Origin: Alitta virens
Lineage: Eukaryota > Annelida > Polychaeta > Phyllodocida > Nereididae
Length of the DNA stretch: 64,000 nt
NCBI GenBank assembly: GCA_932294295.1
Contig: OW028585.1
Location: 31,783,720-31,847,719 of the forward strand
Direction: 5' to 3'
Made by a program: the position numbers and the translations under genes. A model generated the notes under the pieces. That model did no database searches and had not been told where the DNA came from. It saw nothing but the letters and a program-made list of their open reading frames with translations. Positions within the stretch are counted from its first letter, which is position 1. Every line of letters starts with the position of its first letter. This document shows, one piece after another, positions 1 to 10,217 of this stretch.

Positions 1-1
1 G

Positions 2-2392
2 TATTGTTTCAAACGCTTACCTTTTGGGCTGAAGGTTAGCCAGGACATATTTCAGATGGAGATGGACCGGCTGCTCGAGAAGTGTCCTGGTACCGTTGGC
101 ATAGCTGATGACATTGTGGTTTTCGGTGTGGACGAACAAGAGCATGATGTCAATCTCAAGAAATTCATGCAAGTAGCCAAAGAACATGGTCTTCAAATCA
201 ACTCGGAAAAATGCGAAATCAAGAAAGAGAGCATCTCCTTCTTCGGAAACTTATATACATCGCAAGGTATGAAACCTGATCCAAGGAAAATACAAGATTT
301 GCTGGAAATGTCAGCCCCACAAAGCAAAGCAGAACTGAAAAACTTTTTAGGCTTTATAACCTATCTTTCAAAGTTTATAAGAAATTTTAGTCACAAATCA
401 GCAATCCTTAGAGAATTACTCAAGCAAGACAATCAATTTATTTGGGAAGAACATCACCAGATGGCCTTTGAGAACCTAAAGAAGGAGGTCACCCAGCAAT
501 CATGCCTGCGATATTACGATACGCAAAGGAAAGTGACCGTCCAGTGTGATGCCAGTCTCAAAGGATTAGGCGTAGCGTTACTTCAGCCTGACGAGGAAGG
601 GCAACTAAGACCCGTCGCATTTGCCAGCAAAAGTCTAACAACCACAGAGCAGAGATACTCATGCATAGAAAGAGAACTTTTGGCAATAGTCTTTGCTACA
701 AAGAGATTCAATTCATATCTTTTTGGCCGGTATTTTGAAGTCATTACCGATCATAAACCATTAGTAATGATTTTGGATAAATCATTAACAGCCACACCAC
801 CGCGCCTACAGAGGATGGTCATTCAACTGCAAGGTTATAACTTCAGCATACAGTACGTGCCAGGATCCCAGAATTTATTAGCTGACATTTTGTCAAGGAT
901 GCCGAGTAAAAAAAATGCTGAGACCATAAATCTGGACATGAGAGTGGACTTTGTGCGATTTTCAAGTGAAAAGATTCAACAATTGAAGAACAATACATCA
1001 CAAGATCCACCATTGAACGCTCTGAAGGAAGTCATCACTATTGGATGGCCGGAGACCATCAAGGACATCCCTGTTGATATCCGTGAATATTGGTCCATCA
1101 GGGACCAGTTATCCATCGAAGATGGCATTATCCTAAAGGGCTCACAGATAGTTATTCCGAACTCAATGCAAGACACCATACTGAAACAGCTACATACAGC
1201 TCACATGGGAATTGAGAAGACAAAGCTTCTGGCCAAAGACTCTGTATTCTGGTTGACCATGTACAAGGACATAGAGCGATTGGTCAATACTTGTGAAATA
1301 TGCCAGAAATTCAAGAACTCCCAAGCGCCCGAACCACTCAAAAACTTTGAAATTCCCAGTCGAGCATGGCAAAACATTGGAGCAGACCTATTCTATATCG
1401 GCACAGATACGTGGCTGCTCGCAGTCGATTATTATTCGAAATTCCCAGTGGTGAGGAAGCTACCTACTCCAAGTCCCAGTAGCACAGTGGTGGAGGTGAT
1501 GAAGAGCATCTTCTCAGAGTACGGAATCCCTCAGAAGATAATCACAGACAATGGGCCCCATTTTGCCAGTGACGCCTTTAAGAAGTTCATGTGTGAATAT
1601 GTTATTGACCATGTAACAACATCCCCAAGAAGACCACAGGGAAATGGGTTCGCTGAACGGAATGTACAGACTATTAAGAATTTTCTTAAGAAAGCGATAG
1701 ACTCTGGAACAGACCCATACTTAGCATTGCTGCATTGGAGAACTGTCCCACTTGCAAGCAATGCACCTTGCCCAGCAGAAATAATCATGGGAAGGAAGCT
1801 ACGATCGACTTTACTAAGTAATATACAAGATGGAAATCGTAACAAGGAGCAAGTTCGAGAGCTGTTAGAAGAACGACAAACAGCGCAGAAAACTAGCTTT
1901 GATCGAGCAGCACGTCCACAGGACTACGCACCCTTGTACCCTGGTCAATTGGTGTATTTTCAACAACAATCTAAGGGATTATGGCAAAAAGCAAAAGTCA
2001 TATCAAGTGTGCCCAGTGATCCCCGTTCCTACGTTATCCAGGATTCTAATGGTTCCACCTTGAGGCGGAATAGGCAGCACATCAGAGAACAAGTTTTCCT
2101 CAGGACGACGATTCGACCCACACAAGCTGTCATTGTGCCCCCTACAAGCCCACGTCAAGCCACTACGCCCCGTATTGTGACCCCTGTCCATCCATCCCCA
2201 AGTAAACCATCTGAACAGTGTGCTGAACCCAGACAATTAGTCCCCCACAGGCTTGTAGAACGGCCCCCTAGTGTCCATCAACAACCTCGGATGACGAATC
2301 CAGTTCCCGTGAAACCTGTGCAGACTTCACCAAGAGTACTCCGATCCCGGTCTGGAAGGAATATTCGCATGCCAGACAAATTGAATTTATGA
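2..2392 (+). CDS. pol: Ty3/gypsy retrotransposon Pol, 3' part (RT end, RNase H, integrase)
   Basis: Open from the window edge, so the 5' part (Gag, protease, start of RT) lies outside. The first in-frame ATG is at 56, but it is internal to RT. Domains in order, numbering residues from that ATG: the end of the reverse transcriptase palm with catalytic IADD (about residues 16-19); the connection region; Ty3-type RNase H (roughly 160-280, with CDASLKGLG, an ERELLA motif and a TDHKPL motif); the integrase H2C2 zinc finger (HTAHMG ... CEICQ, about 375-415); and the DDE core with GADLF, TDNGPHF and the region around GFAERN. The tail is proline-, arginine- and serine-rich, without an obvious chromodomain. 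No internal stop is seen across about 780 codons, so the element may be young. Family known: copies RNA into DNA and integrates it. Confident in class; clade not assigned. Confidence 0.95.
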   Translation, partial: YCFKRLPFGLKVSQDIFQMEMDRLLEKCPGTVGIADDIVVFGVDEQEHDVNLKKFMQVAKEHGLQINSEKCEIKKESISFFGNLYTSQGMKPDPRKIQDLLEMSAPQSKAELKNFLGFITYLSKFIRNFSHKSAILRELLKQDNQFIWEEHHQMAFENLKKEVTQQSCLRYYDTQRKVTVQCDASLKGLGVALLQPDEEGQLRPVAFASKSLTTTEQRYSCIERELLAIVFATKRFNSYLFGRYFEVITDHKPLVMILDKSLTATPPRLQRMVIQLQGYNFSIQYVPGSQNLLADILSRMPSKKNAETINLDMRVDFVRFSSEKIQQLKNNTSQDPPLNALKEVITIGWPETIKDIPVDIREYWSIRDQLSIEDGIILKGSQIVIPNSMQDTILKQLHTAHMGIEKTKLLAKDSVFWLTMYKDIERLVNTCEICQKFKNSQAPEPLKNFEIPSRAWQNIGADLFYIGTDTWLLAVDYYSKFPVVRKLPTPSPSSTVVEVMKSIFSEYGIPQKIITDNGPHFASDAFKKFMCEYVIDHVTTSPRRPQGNGFAERNVQTIKNFLKKAIDSGTDPYLALLHWRTVPLASNAPCPAEIIMGRKLRSTLLSNIQDGNRNKEQVRELLEERQTAQKTSFDRAARPQDYAPLYPGQLVYFQQQSKGLWQKAKVISSVPSDPRSYVIQDSNGSTLRRNRQHIREQVFLRTTIRPTQAVIVPPTSPRQATTPRIVTPVHPSPSKPSEQCAEPRQLVPHRLVERPPSVHQQPRMTNPVPVKPVQTSPRVLRSRSGRNIRMPDKLNL

Positions 2393-2811
2393 ACTGTCGC
2401 TGTGAACATGAAATAATTGACATTTGTTGACTTTACCTAATTGATATTGAAGTATTATTGTAGTGAATACCTTGTGATTATGTGATTGATATTTACTTAT
2501 TGTAAATTTAATTTTGTAGTCCTCTTATATTCGATACCATTTAAGGTCACTACCAGTAGTAAAGGTATAATAATATATATATAAAAAAAAAAAAAAAACT
2601 AATAAAATAATAAATGTGATAAAATGTTAACTACTCTCAGATTTAGCATATATCTTGTGTAATTCTTAACACCTTAGTCAGTTAAAGTAGATACAAAAAA
2701 AAAAAAAATAAATAAATAAATAAATGTTTGTAGTTAAATTCAATACAAAAATTAAAAAAAAAAAAAAAATGTTTCTAGTGTATTGTATGAGCCATTGTAA
2801 AGGAAGAGAGA

Positions 2812-2942
2812 TGTTGTGATTGATCATAGATGTCGCTGTAGTATTCATGAACGCCACCTTGTGTTGATTCATTAAATCAGTATCATCATGGCAGCCCTGA
2901 GAGTCTCGTGTTTTATTATATGAACAACAAACCATCTTTACA
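2812..2942 (+). repeat. Candidate short 3' LTR of the Ty3/gypsy element
   Basis: Begins TGTTGTG directly after a purine run and ends TTTACA, giving TGT...ACA termini over 131 bp. It is short for an LTR, and no second copy is visible to confirm it. The boundaries are an inference from the termini and the polypurine tract. Confidence 0.5.
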
Positions 2943-3290
2943 CTGCCAATAATGGTGTCATCAATCCTCGATGAATCTGAATTTTCATATCAATCAATTC
3001 TCTGGTTTCTGTCTAATATTGACTGTGCAGTATATCCATCATCACAATGTATAGCCTGCAATAACTGTTGAAGGTATTCATTCTCTTGAGCTGTCATTAT
3101 TACCAGGAAGGATTTCAACAAATTTAAATGTGAATCATGTATTTTCTATACCCCTGTCTCACTTCTTTATCTTTTCTCTCTTTTTACCTTGGCAAACACA
3201 TTTGCCGAAGGTATTGTAGTTACTTCTTTGAAAAGTTGTCCATGTGCCGGGTGGCTGGGAGGGTGGTTGGGCGGGTGGGAGGGAGGGCAT

Positions 3291-3670
3291 CTCACCTTCG
3301 TTTCTGGAGCAGAACTCCAACGCTATTGCATCTACATTGATATAATCAAGAACAAATGAAAAGAACTCTGACACTGTTTAATCTAAATTCTTGAACCTTT
3401 GCCATAATATGTCTAAAATAGTGTAGTTGTGCCTTTTGGGGTTTTATGGCCATAAATGATGTGGAATTATACCTAGTAAAGGAAAAATTAATATTTTTCC
3501 AAACCTCCCTATCTCAACTACTATTATGCCATGAAACTTGGCTATAAAATGTCTAAATTATAGTGCTCTAACTTTCTAAACCTCGTGCTGGCATTTATTT
3601 CATACTTTTTTCATAATAATGTGATATATGAAAACATTGCTCAAAATTGTGTTCCTTACTACATTACCTG
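3291..3670. repeat. Dispersed repeat R7 at the left end of the duplication
   Basis: Non-coding. The same sequence is at 23320-23690 (copy B), and a much more diverged version at 17520-18015 shares blocks such as ATGTCTAAAAT and TTATGGCCATAAAT. The duplication edge coincides with the edge of this repeat, which may have mediated the duplication. Confidence 0.65.
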
Positions 3671-3845
3671 AAGCCTGCATATACAGTGCCCAAATGGAAG
3701 TTGTGGCCAACACCTGAGTTGTGGCTTGTAATTCTGACATCCAAGCGCAGATCCAAACATTCTGAATGAACAGGATGATAAATACCACCAAATCCTAAAA
3801 CATCTTTCTATCAGAATGTTCTGGATCCGCCCCTCTAAGGTCAGG

Positions 3846-3986
3846 GGTGGGGGCCTAGCTCAGTGTTATTGCACTGGGTTTCCAACCACTGGCTCCCAGG
3901 TTCAATATAAGGTAGAGCAAAAGTTTGATGGCTGTTTCATCCTTCATCTCATTGCCATGGTCCCTGCCTGTCCTAATCAGCTACAT
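3846..3986 (+). repeat. SINE family 1 (tRNA-derived), diverged copy
   Basis: tRNA-like head with A box (TAGCTCAGTG) and B box (GGTTCAATA), then the family body (GATGGCTGTTTCATCC, CATTGCCATGGTCCC). The same element sits at the matching site in copy B (23850), so it predates the duplication. Confidence 0.8.
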
Positions 3987-4105
3987 TTTATTGACAGATG
4001 GAGCTATCATTAACCATTGTTTGATGATGCAGTCATTGATTGCAGTTAATGAAGCCAAATTTAGATGAGGTCATTAAACAATGCTTTGGACGCAGTTACT
4101 CATAG

Positions 4106-4112
4106 CTAAGCT
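4106..4112 (+). repeat. Left target-site duplication of the LINE (CTAAGCT)
   Basis: The 7-bp CTAAGCT is repeated at 7890-7896. Copy B has it once (24123-24130 region) at the unoccupied site. Confidence 0.75.
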
Positions 4113-4155
4113 GTTAATGAAGTCTGACATAGTCACCCGTCAACAGAGAAGAAAC

Positions 4156-5039
4156 ATGGAATTTTTAAATGTCACTTAGGAGTCACATAACTCTTCCTCT
4201 GATATAGAATCGGAAGAAAACAGAATTCCAGTAAGTCAAATACCTTCGTATTCTCCCACATCTCATCATGACATTGCAGGACTATTATTGGAGTTCAGAA
4301 GCTTCAAAAGTGAGATAGGAGATGCTATAGACGGACTCTGTCGTGATATAAAAGACCTAACCTCGCAAATGAATTCGCAGATCACCTCAGCAATACAGAA
4401 AGCTGAGGCAGCTAATAAAGGGCAGACTTGCTTGAAAAAGAAGACAAAAGCCTAAAATACGACAGTACTGCTCACAAAGACAGAATCCGAACATTTGAAA
4501 TTTACAGTATGAAAGACAACTTGATTATTGAAGGACTGCCCGAGCAAAAAGATGAAAACTGTGTACAAAAAGTGAATCCTAATCTGGACCCTGCAGAAGT
4601 GGCTACAAAGCGATCAGATCCGGTGACTACATTCTTCACAGGTGCTAGTCCCTTGTCAAACTTCTTTTATACGCCATACCTGGAAATTGATGACTTTCGC
4701 TACACAACTGTTGAACAATATCTGCAATCACAAAAAGCATACTTTGCAGAGCAACCTCAAGTAGCTGCCAAAATAAAATCAAACCGCAATCCTGCTGCAT
4801 GTAAAAGAATGGGTGATAGTCTCAAAGTAAAGGAGGAAGAATGGCTTCCCATAGCAAAAAGTGCTGTATGTAAGGCATGCAGTACTAAATTTAGAAGCGA
4901 TCCAAGAGCCCGAGAATTCCTTCTTAAGACTGGAAATACCATACTGGCGGAAGCTGGTCCCAACATTATCTGGGGAACTGGTGCTAAACTGAATGATCCC
5001 AATGTACTCAACCAAGCAGCATGGGAGGGAAGAAATTAA
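4156..5039 (+). pseudogene. LINE ORF1-like protein fused to a NADAR (YbiA-like) domain, with frame breaks
   Basis: ATG at 4156, an in-frame TAG at 4177-4179, then open to 4455. One frame change near 4380-4440 leads into an open frame ending at 5039. The first part has a coiled-coil-like stretch (about 4262-4500), then a short YSMKDNLIIEGLPE segment, which is how transposase_22/L1-type ORF1 proteins enter their RRM. The RRM is missing. After some 30 residues the frame runs into a NADAR domain: FFTGASPLSNF, TVEQYLQSQKA, a CKRMGD-type segment, and AGPNIIWGTG. The usual end of the domain (W-x-G-x-N-x-LG...) is cut by a stop; the neighbouring frame continues plausibly, so a small indel is likely. 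Known of the family: NADAR enzymes act on NAD/ADP-ribose derivatives and remove ADP-ribose from guanine bases. A role in the LINE is inference. Lies wholly inside the insertion, so it moved with it. Confidence 0.8.
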
Positions 5040-5832
5040 TTAAAGTGCAATACGAACTAAACTTACAAAAGCTCAAATATGAACTTTACCATATTATGCT
5101 TACTGGTTGATGATATATCACATACCTTGTGTAAACAATGATATTAAAATCAAAATATCATGCAAAGATTCAGAGAAATGTGAAATGAAAAATTATAAGC
5201 TGATTCTGCTGTAGGCTCGTACTTATAAATATATTCTTATTATTGATGGTAGTACTATCAGCTGTTATTTGTATATCAGTTTATTTATTAGTGTGTCAGT
5301 CTTATGTAAAATGATGATTGTTTATATGACTATTTACATTGATGAACTATGTTTATCTAATATATATCACTGGATGGCTGTCACAATTAATAGAATAGCT
5401 CAGTGATAATTTGTGCTTTCACCTGATATTATTTGGGAATAGGTTATTAATATTAACTTAAGGGTAATGTGAAATGAAAAATTATATTATGTTGGTGCTG
5501 CAATATGACAGCAAATATGACTATGTGATAAGTTTATATAATGCAATGTTTAGATTATAATATATTTTTACGCACTTCAATATATGTAATTTTTGGACTA
5601 AGTATAATGTAATCTTTGTACCCCACCAACCTCAGTATTATTTATACTATTTTCTTTATGTTATATATATTTAACTCTGCTACTTTCAATATTTCAGAAT
5701 CTTTTGTTTGCAAAAGGGTTCTTTCACAAGAGGAGTGACCTGCATGCCTAATGCTCAGACAGTGTTATTATTCTGCCCAGAATAATAACACTAAGTATTC
5801 CTGATTTAATGACTTTCCATAATGAGTAACAT
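5040..5832 (+). other. AT-rich spacer between ORF1 and ORF2 of the LINE
   Basis: No coding frame seen. A direct repeat of about 20 bp (AATGTGAAATGAAAAATTAT) occurs near 5177 and 5466. Confidence 0.6.
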
Positions 5833-6753
5833 TCAGGAATTATTACTAATGCTAATTACAATGGACTATCCCTTGTGAATTTATTGAATGAAGACTTAGA
5901 TAATGATGAAAGTGAAGCACCTGTTCTTTTTAAACATTCTCCCTATTACCATAATGACAATTTCATCAATATACTTAGAGATGAAAAAGATTTCTTTACC
6001 ATGATCAGTTTAAACTGTCAATCGCTTAATGCAAAGTATAATCAATTTAAACTTTACCTAGAATTATTTCAAAGAAATTATGTAGTAATTAGTGCAATTT
6101 GCTTACAGGAAACTTGGCTTTCCAATATGGATGACGTCTCACTTCTCCAACTGGAAGGCTACAACCTGATAAGCAAAGTTAAATCATGTAGTGCACATGG
6201 GGGCGTAGCCATATATTTACATAAAAGTTTTAAATACACAATAATTTCACATGATGAATCAAATTTATGGGATGGACTTTTTATTAAAGTAACTGAAAGC
6301 TCTTCCAGCACTAGCATAATGGCTAATAAAAATGTAATAATAGGAAACATTTACAGACCTCCACGTCAAAATGTTGATGTTATTGAAACCTTTTCAGAGG
6401 AAGTGGTTCATTTGTTTAATTTACTCCAACTCTACAAACATGTGATTGTTGCAGGAGATTTTAATCTAGATCTTTTGAAAATTAAAGAAAATATTCATAT
6501 TAGTAAATATTTTGAATCTCTTCTTTCAAGTAGTTTTATTCCTAAAATAACTCTTCCCACTAGGTTAACAGAGACTAATGGTACACTAATTGATAACTTC
6601 TTAGTTAAAGGATCCAATAAATTTTCTGAAAGTACTGTTGGTATACTAATGCAAAATATTTCGGACCACTTACCTTATTTCATTAAGCTAGATTACTTAA
6701 CAAAGCAGAATGGTCCTGATAAATATATTTTTCATCTAGAACAGAACAATTAA
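5833..6753 (+). pseudogene. LINE ORF2, APE-type endonuclease domain
   Basis: Open from 5833 after a stop, with no ATG at its beginning; the first clear in-frame ATG is at 6001. Endonuclease motifs in order: SLNCQSLNAK, LQETWL (catalytic Glu), GGVAIYL, NIYRPPRQN, VAGDFNLDLL (catalytic Asp/Asn) and SDHLPYF (catalytic His at the domain end). The frame ends at 6753, shortly after the endonuclease. Known role: nicks target DNA to start target-primed reverse transcription. All key catalytic residues are visible in this domain, unlike the RT that follows. Confidence 0.85.
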
Positions 6754-7499
6754 TGTCAGGTTTTAACAATAAATCTTTACATCTTGTAAGCAGTTACTTC
6801 TCTAATAGATATCCATATGTACAACTTGACGATAATAAATCTAATTCATTATTAATTAAAACAGGGGTTCCACAAGGGTCAATTTTGGGGCCTATTTTAT
6901 TTTTAATCTATCTTAATGATATGTCTGCAATAACTACCTGTTTTCATCCCATTATGTATGCTCATGATTCTACGTTAATGACAACCTTAAATACAGTGAA
7001 TAACATGACTAATACAATAGAAACTAACTTCAATAATGAATTAGAAAAATTTGACAAATGGTTAAAAGTGAATAAATTGTCCCTAAATTGTAATAAAAAT
7101 AAAGCAATGGTATTTCATATGCCACAAAAGCGCTTAACATACCCAAACATCATGATTAATAAAACACCAATTGAATATGTAGATTCCTTTATTATCTAGG
7201 TATCTACATTGATAACAAATTTAGCATGGAAATCCCACACAGACCACATATCTACAAAAATTTCTAAAGTTGTGGGTGTATTAAATAAACTGAAGCACTT
7301 CCTCCCATGGAGAATTTTACTGGATATATATAACTCTCTTATTGTTCCACATTTAAATTATGGTGCTCTGTTATGGGAAAAATATAATGATAAATTGTTC
7401 GGGGTACAAAAAAAAGCAATACGAGCAATAACTTTAAGCAAGTACAATGCCCATATGTGCCCTACATGGTTTCAAATTTTGCTTCAGGTTGGAGAATGA
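6753..7499 (+). pseudogene. LINE ORF2, reverse transcriptase remnant
   Basis: Two adjoining frames. The first (6753-7199) starts inside the RT domain at SSYFSNRYPYVQL, then TGVPQGSILGPILF and the active-site segment MYAHDSTL. The normal motif is (F/Y)xDD, so the first catalytic Asp is His here. The N-terminal RT motifs are absent: the endonuclease frame is followed directly by mid-RT sequence, so about 0.8-1 kb is missing. The second frame (7209-7499) holds the thumb (LNKLKHFLP, DIYNSLIVPHLNYG). The boundary is a frameshift near 7195. Not functional. Confidence 0.85.
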
Positions 7500-7889
7500 G
7501 ATGCTTCCTGGTTATTTTTTGTCAGGTATTTTTCAAAAACGAATTTCAACTCAAGTTCATAATTATAATTTTTGATATAATGACATGAATTTGCTAAACA
7601 AACTGTCAGTTAAAAAATGCAATTTTTTTTCAATAGTATGAAATCTGAAATTAAAGAAAAGATAAATTCGCACTCTCTGATTGGCTATAAATTATATGTA
7701 AAGAACAAAAGTATTCAATCTTACCCCAGTGAATGCTTGATTGTAAATTGTTACATATGCAATAGAATCTAAAGTGGTCCCGAGTCCTTTCAAATATTCA
7801 TCCATTACTTTTTTTTTTTTTTTTTTTTTATACAAAAATGTTAATAACTTGTATACAGAAAGGACAATAAAGTGATTCTGATTCTGATT
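7500..7889 (+). other. 3' end of the LINE
   Basis: AT-rich, with a T-run (7809-7829), then AATAAAGTGATTCTG and repeated ATTCTG at 7866-7889. Confidence 0.7.
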
Positions 7890-7896
7890 CTAAGCT
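7890..7896 (+). repeat. Right target-site duplication of the LINE (CTAAGCT)
   Basis: Copy of 4106-4112. The sequence then resumes in register with copy B at 24124. Confidence 0.75.
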
Positions 7897-8444
7897 CCCT
7901 TTATTGATAAATAATAGCCAATTAGCCTCATAGACTTTTATTGCAAATGTCACTAATTAGTACAATAAATGCATAGAGCTCTTTGAGCACCCAATGTTTC
8001 AAACAGAAACATCGATAAAAGGACTCTCCACATGGATTATACCAATGCTGTACTTCATTAGCAATGACATTCACACAAGCAGCCACACATTGGATTTCTG
8101 TCATATTTCTGTCGTAAATAACAGTTTTCTAGATTACACCACTGATCGGTAATGCATTATTCATGACACAATTGATTATACAAAGTGTATCTTATTGTAG
8201 TCATGCTAAAATATTGATTTTTTTTTATATGGGTATCATAATTGCATCATTGAATAGTTCCAGGTGCTTCAACTCAACAGGCTTTCTCACATGCATATGC
8301 TTTGCTCATTGCCAAAGACTGAAGGGTGCCACAACTGTTGTTTGAGAAAACATCTAGATATCTTGGAGAGCTATTTGGGTCACTGAGTTAAGATAATATG
8401 AAGACCTTTCCAAGGGTGAGTAAGGCAAGAATAGCATTTATATA

Positions 8445-8640
8445 TCTCCAAGGCTTAGTGATAATAACATTGAGCTATATCTTCAAGGCTTATTAGTAAG
8501 TAATGTTGAGAATAACATTGACCTATATCTTCAAGGCTTCTTGGTGAGTAATGTTGAGAATAACATTGAGCTATATGTTTAGGCATATTGGTGAGTAATG
8601 TTGAGAATAACGTTGAGCTATATCTTCAAGGTGTTCCAAG
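8445..8640 (+). repeat. 48-bp minisatellite, short array (about 4 units)
   Basis: Units contain GAGCTATATCTTCAAGGC and TTGGTGAGTAATGTTGAG. Degraded relatives continue to about 8860 and again at 9225-9270. Copy B has the same locus expanded about fivefold (24640-25735). Confidence 0.88.
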
Positions 8641-8967
8641 GTTTATTGGGAAACAAGTGTAGAACGATATTAAAATGTCTTCAAGGATTATTTGTGAGTA
8701 AGAATAAAAGTGATGTTTAAAGTTATCTTCATTCAATGATATGAGTATTGGTGAGATAGATGTTTTCAAAGTTACATTTAGATATCATCAAGAGTTTTTG
8801 GTGAATAACTGTAATTATCTTAAAAGATGATTGACAAGTAAGAATGAATAACATGCTTTTAGATAGCTAGATAGACGGATAGCTTATTATCCTTATGAAG
8901 AAAATTGGTTTGTATATTCCAGGCACAAGCAAAACTGGAAAGCTAACTGGGTCTACTACAATCTGTT

Positions 8968-9125
8968 AGTAGATTGGCTTCCAACCACTGGGCCAATTCT
9001 GGCCAATTCCCAGTCGAGCTTAAGTTAAAGGGCTGTTTCGTCCTTCGTCTCATTGCCATGGTCCCTGCCTGTCCTGATTAGCCCATCAGGTGCAGAAATA
9101 CAGGACATAAAGCCCTAATCACCCC
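8968..9125 (+). repeat. SINE family 1, truncated head
   Basis: The body is intact to CAGGACATAAAGCCCTAATC; the tRNA-like head is largely replaced. It also occurs at 26100 in copy B. Confidence 0.75.
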
Positions 9126-9279
9126 ACTAGCCACAATAATCAGTTACAAAGTTTTGTTATAATGTCTTATACTAAATGAAACCAATGACTGAAGAGTTTT
9201 GTTTTGTCTGTACTGATGCAGATGCATTTAGATATCTTCAAGGATTATTGGTAAGTTATGAATAACATTATCTTCTTTT

Positions 9280-10217
9280 ATGCTAAACCAGGCATGGACA
9301 TCTAGGATCTTGTTGGACATTGTTCTTGGTCTAGTGTTAGTGATGAATTTTGGTTGCGGACTTGCTGACAAGACATTTATGAAATCTTGCGATACTGGTC
9401 TAAGAGTTGTGCCACCGTCTTCTCTCTTAGCAACATTTTCAGACAAAACGACAATGACCTGTTCATTCGCTTGCCTTGATGACCCATTTTGTCGATCATT
9501 TGACCTCACAAACAATGGTACATGTCATCTTATGAACACCCGTTCCTACAGCGGATGCTTGTCAGCTTCACAAATGGATCATTATGCACTGGTGAATATT
9601 AAATCACTTTTAAGTTTCCTTCTTCATTTTAATTCTTTGTCATGCTAAGAACTTTTATTTACAGTAAGATATCACCAACAGATAAGGAATTTGGAATTGA
9701 CAAAAAATAGGAATTTGGAATTGACAATACAATAACAAACAGGCTTAGATAAAGAGTGACACATTATATATTGACCCAAGAGATGCCACCATTACACAAG
9801 GCTCCTTACTCACATGTTTTATATGATCCATCAAAATCAAACATTCATTACGATTTTAAAAAATCAGTTACGTCACTTTTATTGCAGTTATCTTGTTCAT
9901 ATGAATGTAGAAACAAGCTTGAAATTGTTCTTCAGGATGAAAAATTCTGCAAACGCTTCAACATCAATGGATCTCTGTATGCAGCATGCAGTGGGACATA
10001 CCAAGCATCTGGTAAATCATGCGGAGGATATCTAATCTACAACAAAATTGGTTATTCACGCTCCATCTTTCGGGGACCAAACGGCAACTGGTTATGTGCA
10101 AGTAGGGATCCCTCTCCAGGTCCTTGTTATGTTAGTTATTATGCTAATAGTGTAATTTCTCGGGAGAGAGTAGAAGGCATATGGGGTAACGCATGGGTAA
10201 CATGTACAGAATGGTGA
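9280..10217 (+). CDS. Secreted PAN/apple-like cysteine-rich protein, copy A (two exons)
   Basis: Exon 1 is 9280-9591, intron 9592-9935 (GTGAAT...TTCTTCAG), exon 2 is 9936-10217; 197 residues, phase 0 junction. Residues 1-27 form a signal peptide with the core IVLGLVLVM. Next comes a PAN/apple-like domain with spaced cysteines: SCDTGL, MTCSFAC, DDPFCRSF, NNGTCHLM and SGCLS. Exon 2 encodes an unrecognised cysteine- and glycine-rich region (CSGTYQASG, FRGPNGNW, DPSPGPCY). Known of the fold: PAN domains bind protein or carbohydrate outside cells. The same exon structure is kept in copy B at 26413, which supports the model. The start ATG is the only in-frame one before the hydrophobic core. An upstream non-coding exon is possible. 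Exact function unknown. Confidence 0.72.

Larger units (their letters stand above)
1..2942 (+). mobile_element. Ty3/gypsy LTR retrotransposon, 5'-truncated by the window edge
   Basis: Comprises the Pol frame, about 400 bp of AT-rich non-coding DNA with three A-rich tracts (2583-2599, 2695-2725, 2752-2769), a purine-rich candidate polypurine tract (AAAGGAAGAGAGA, about 2799-2811) and a candidate 3' LTR. The 5' LTR and primer-binding site are outside the window, so target-site duplications cannot be checked. Confidence 0.85.
4113..7889 (+). mobile_element. CR1/L2-like non-LTR retrotransposon with a NADAR-bearing ORF1
   Basis: A 3.8-kb insertion defined by comparison with the empty site in duplication copy B and bounded by a 7-bp target-site duplication. 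Order: short 5' leader, ORF1 (coiled coil plus NADAR domain), about 0.8 kb AT-rich spacer, ORF2 (APE-type endonuclease, then a reverse transcriptase lacking its first half), 3' UTR with a T-run, and a 3' end AATAAAGTGATTCTG followed by ATTCTG-type short repeats. Such repeat tails are typical of CR1-clade LINEs. Several frame breaks, an internal deletion and a mutated RT active site show this copy is defective. Confidence 0.9.

Noticed and set aside
1531..1845. Minus-strand frames across the Ty3 Pol region
   Set aside because: Antisense shadows of a clearly coding plus-strand frame, with no recognisable domain.
4428..5039. A stand-alone host NADAR gene
   Set aside because: It lies inside the LINE boundaries, is absent from the empty site in copy B, and its frame begins with ORF1-type sequence.
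9756..9935. Coding sequence upstream of exon 2 in the PAN-like gene (open frame from 9756)
   Set aside because: A good acceptor (TTCTTCAG) at 9935 gives phase-matched splicing to exon 1, and the open stretch before it lacks domain features, so it is treated as intron in both copies.
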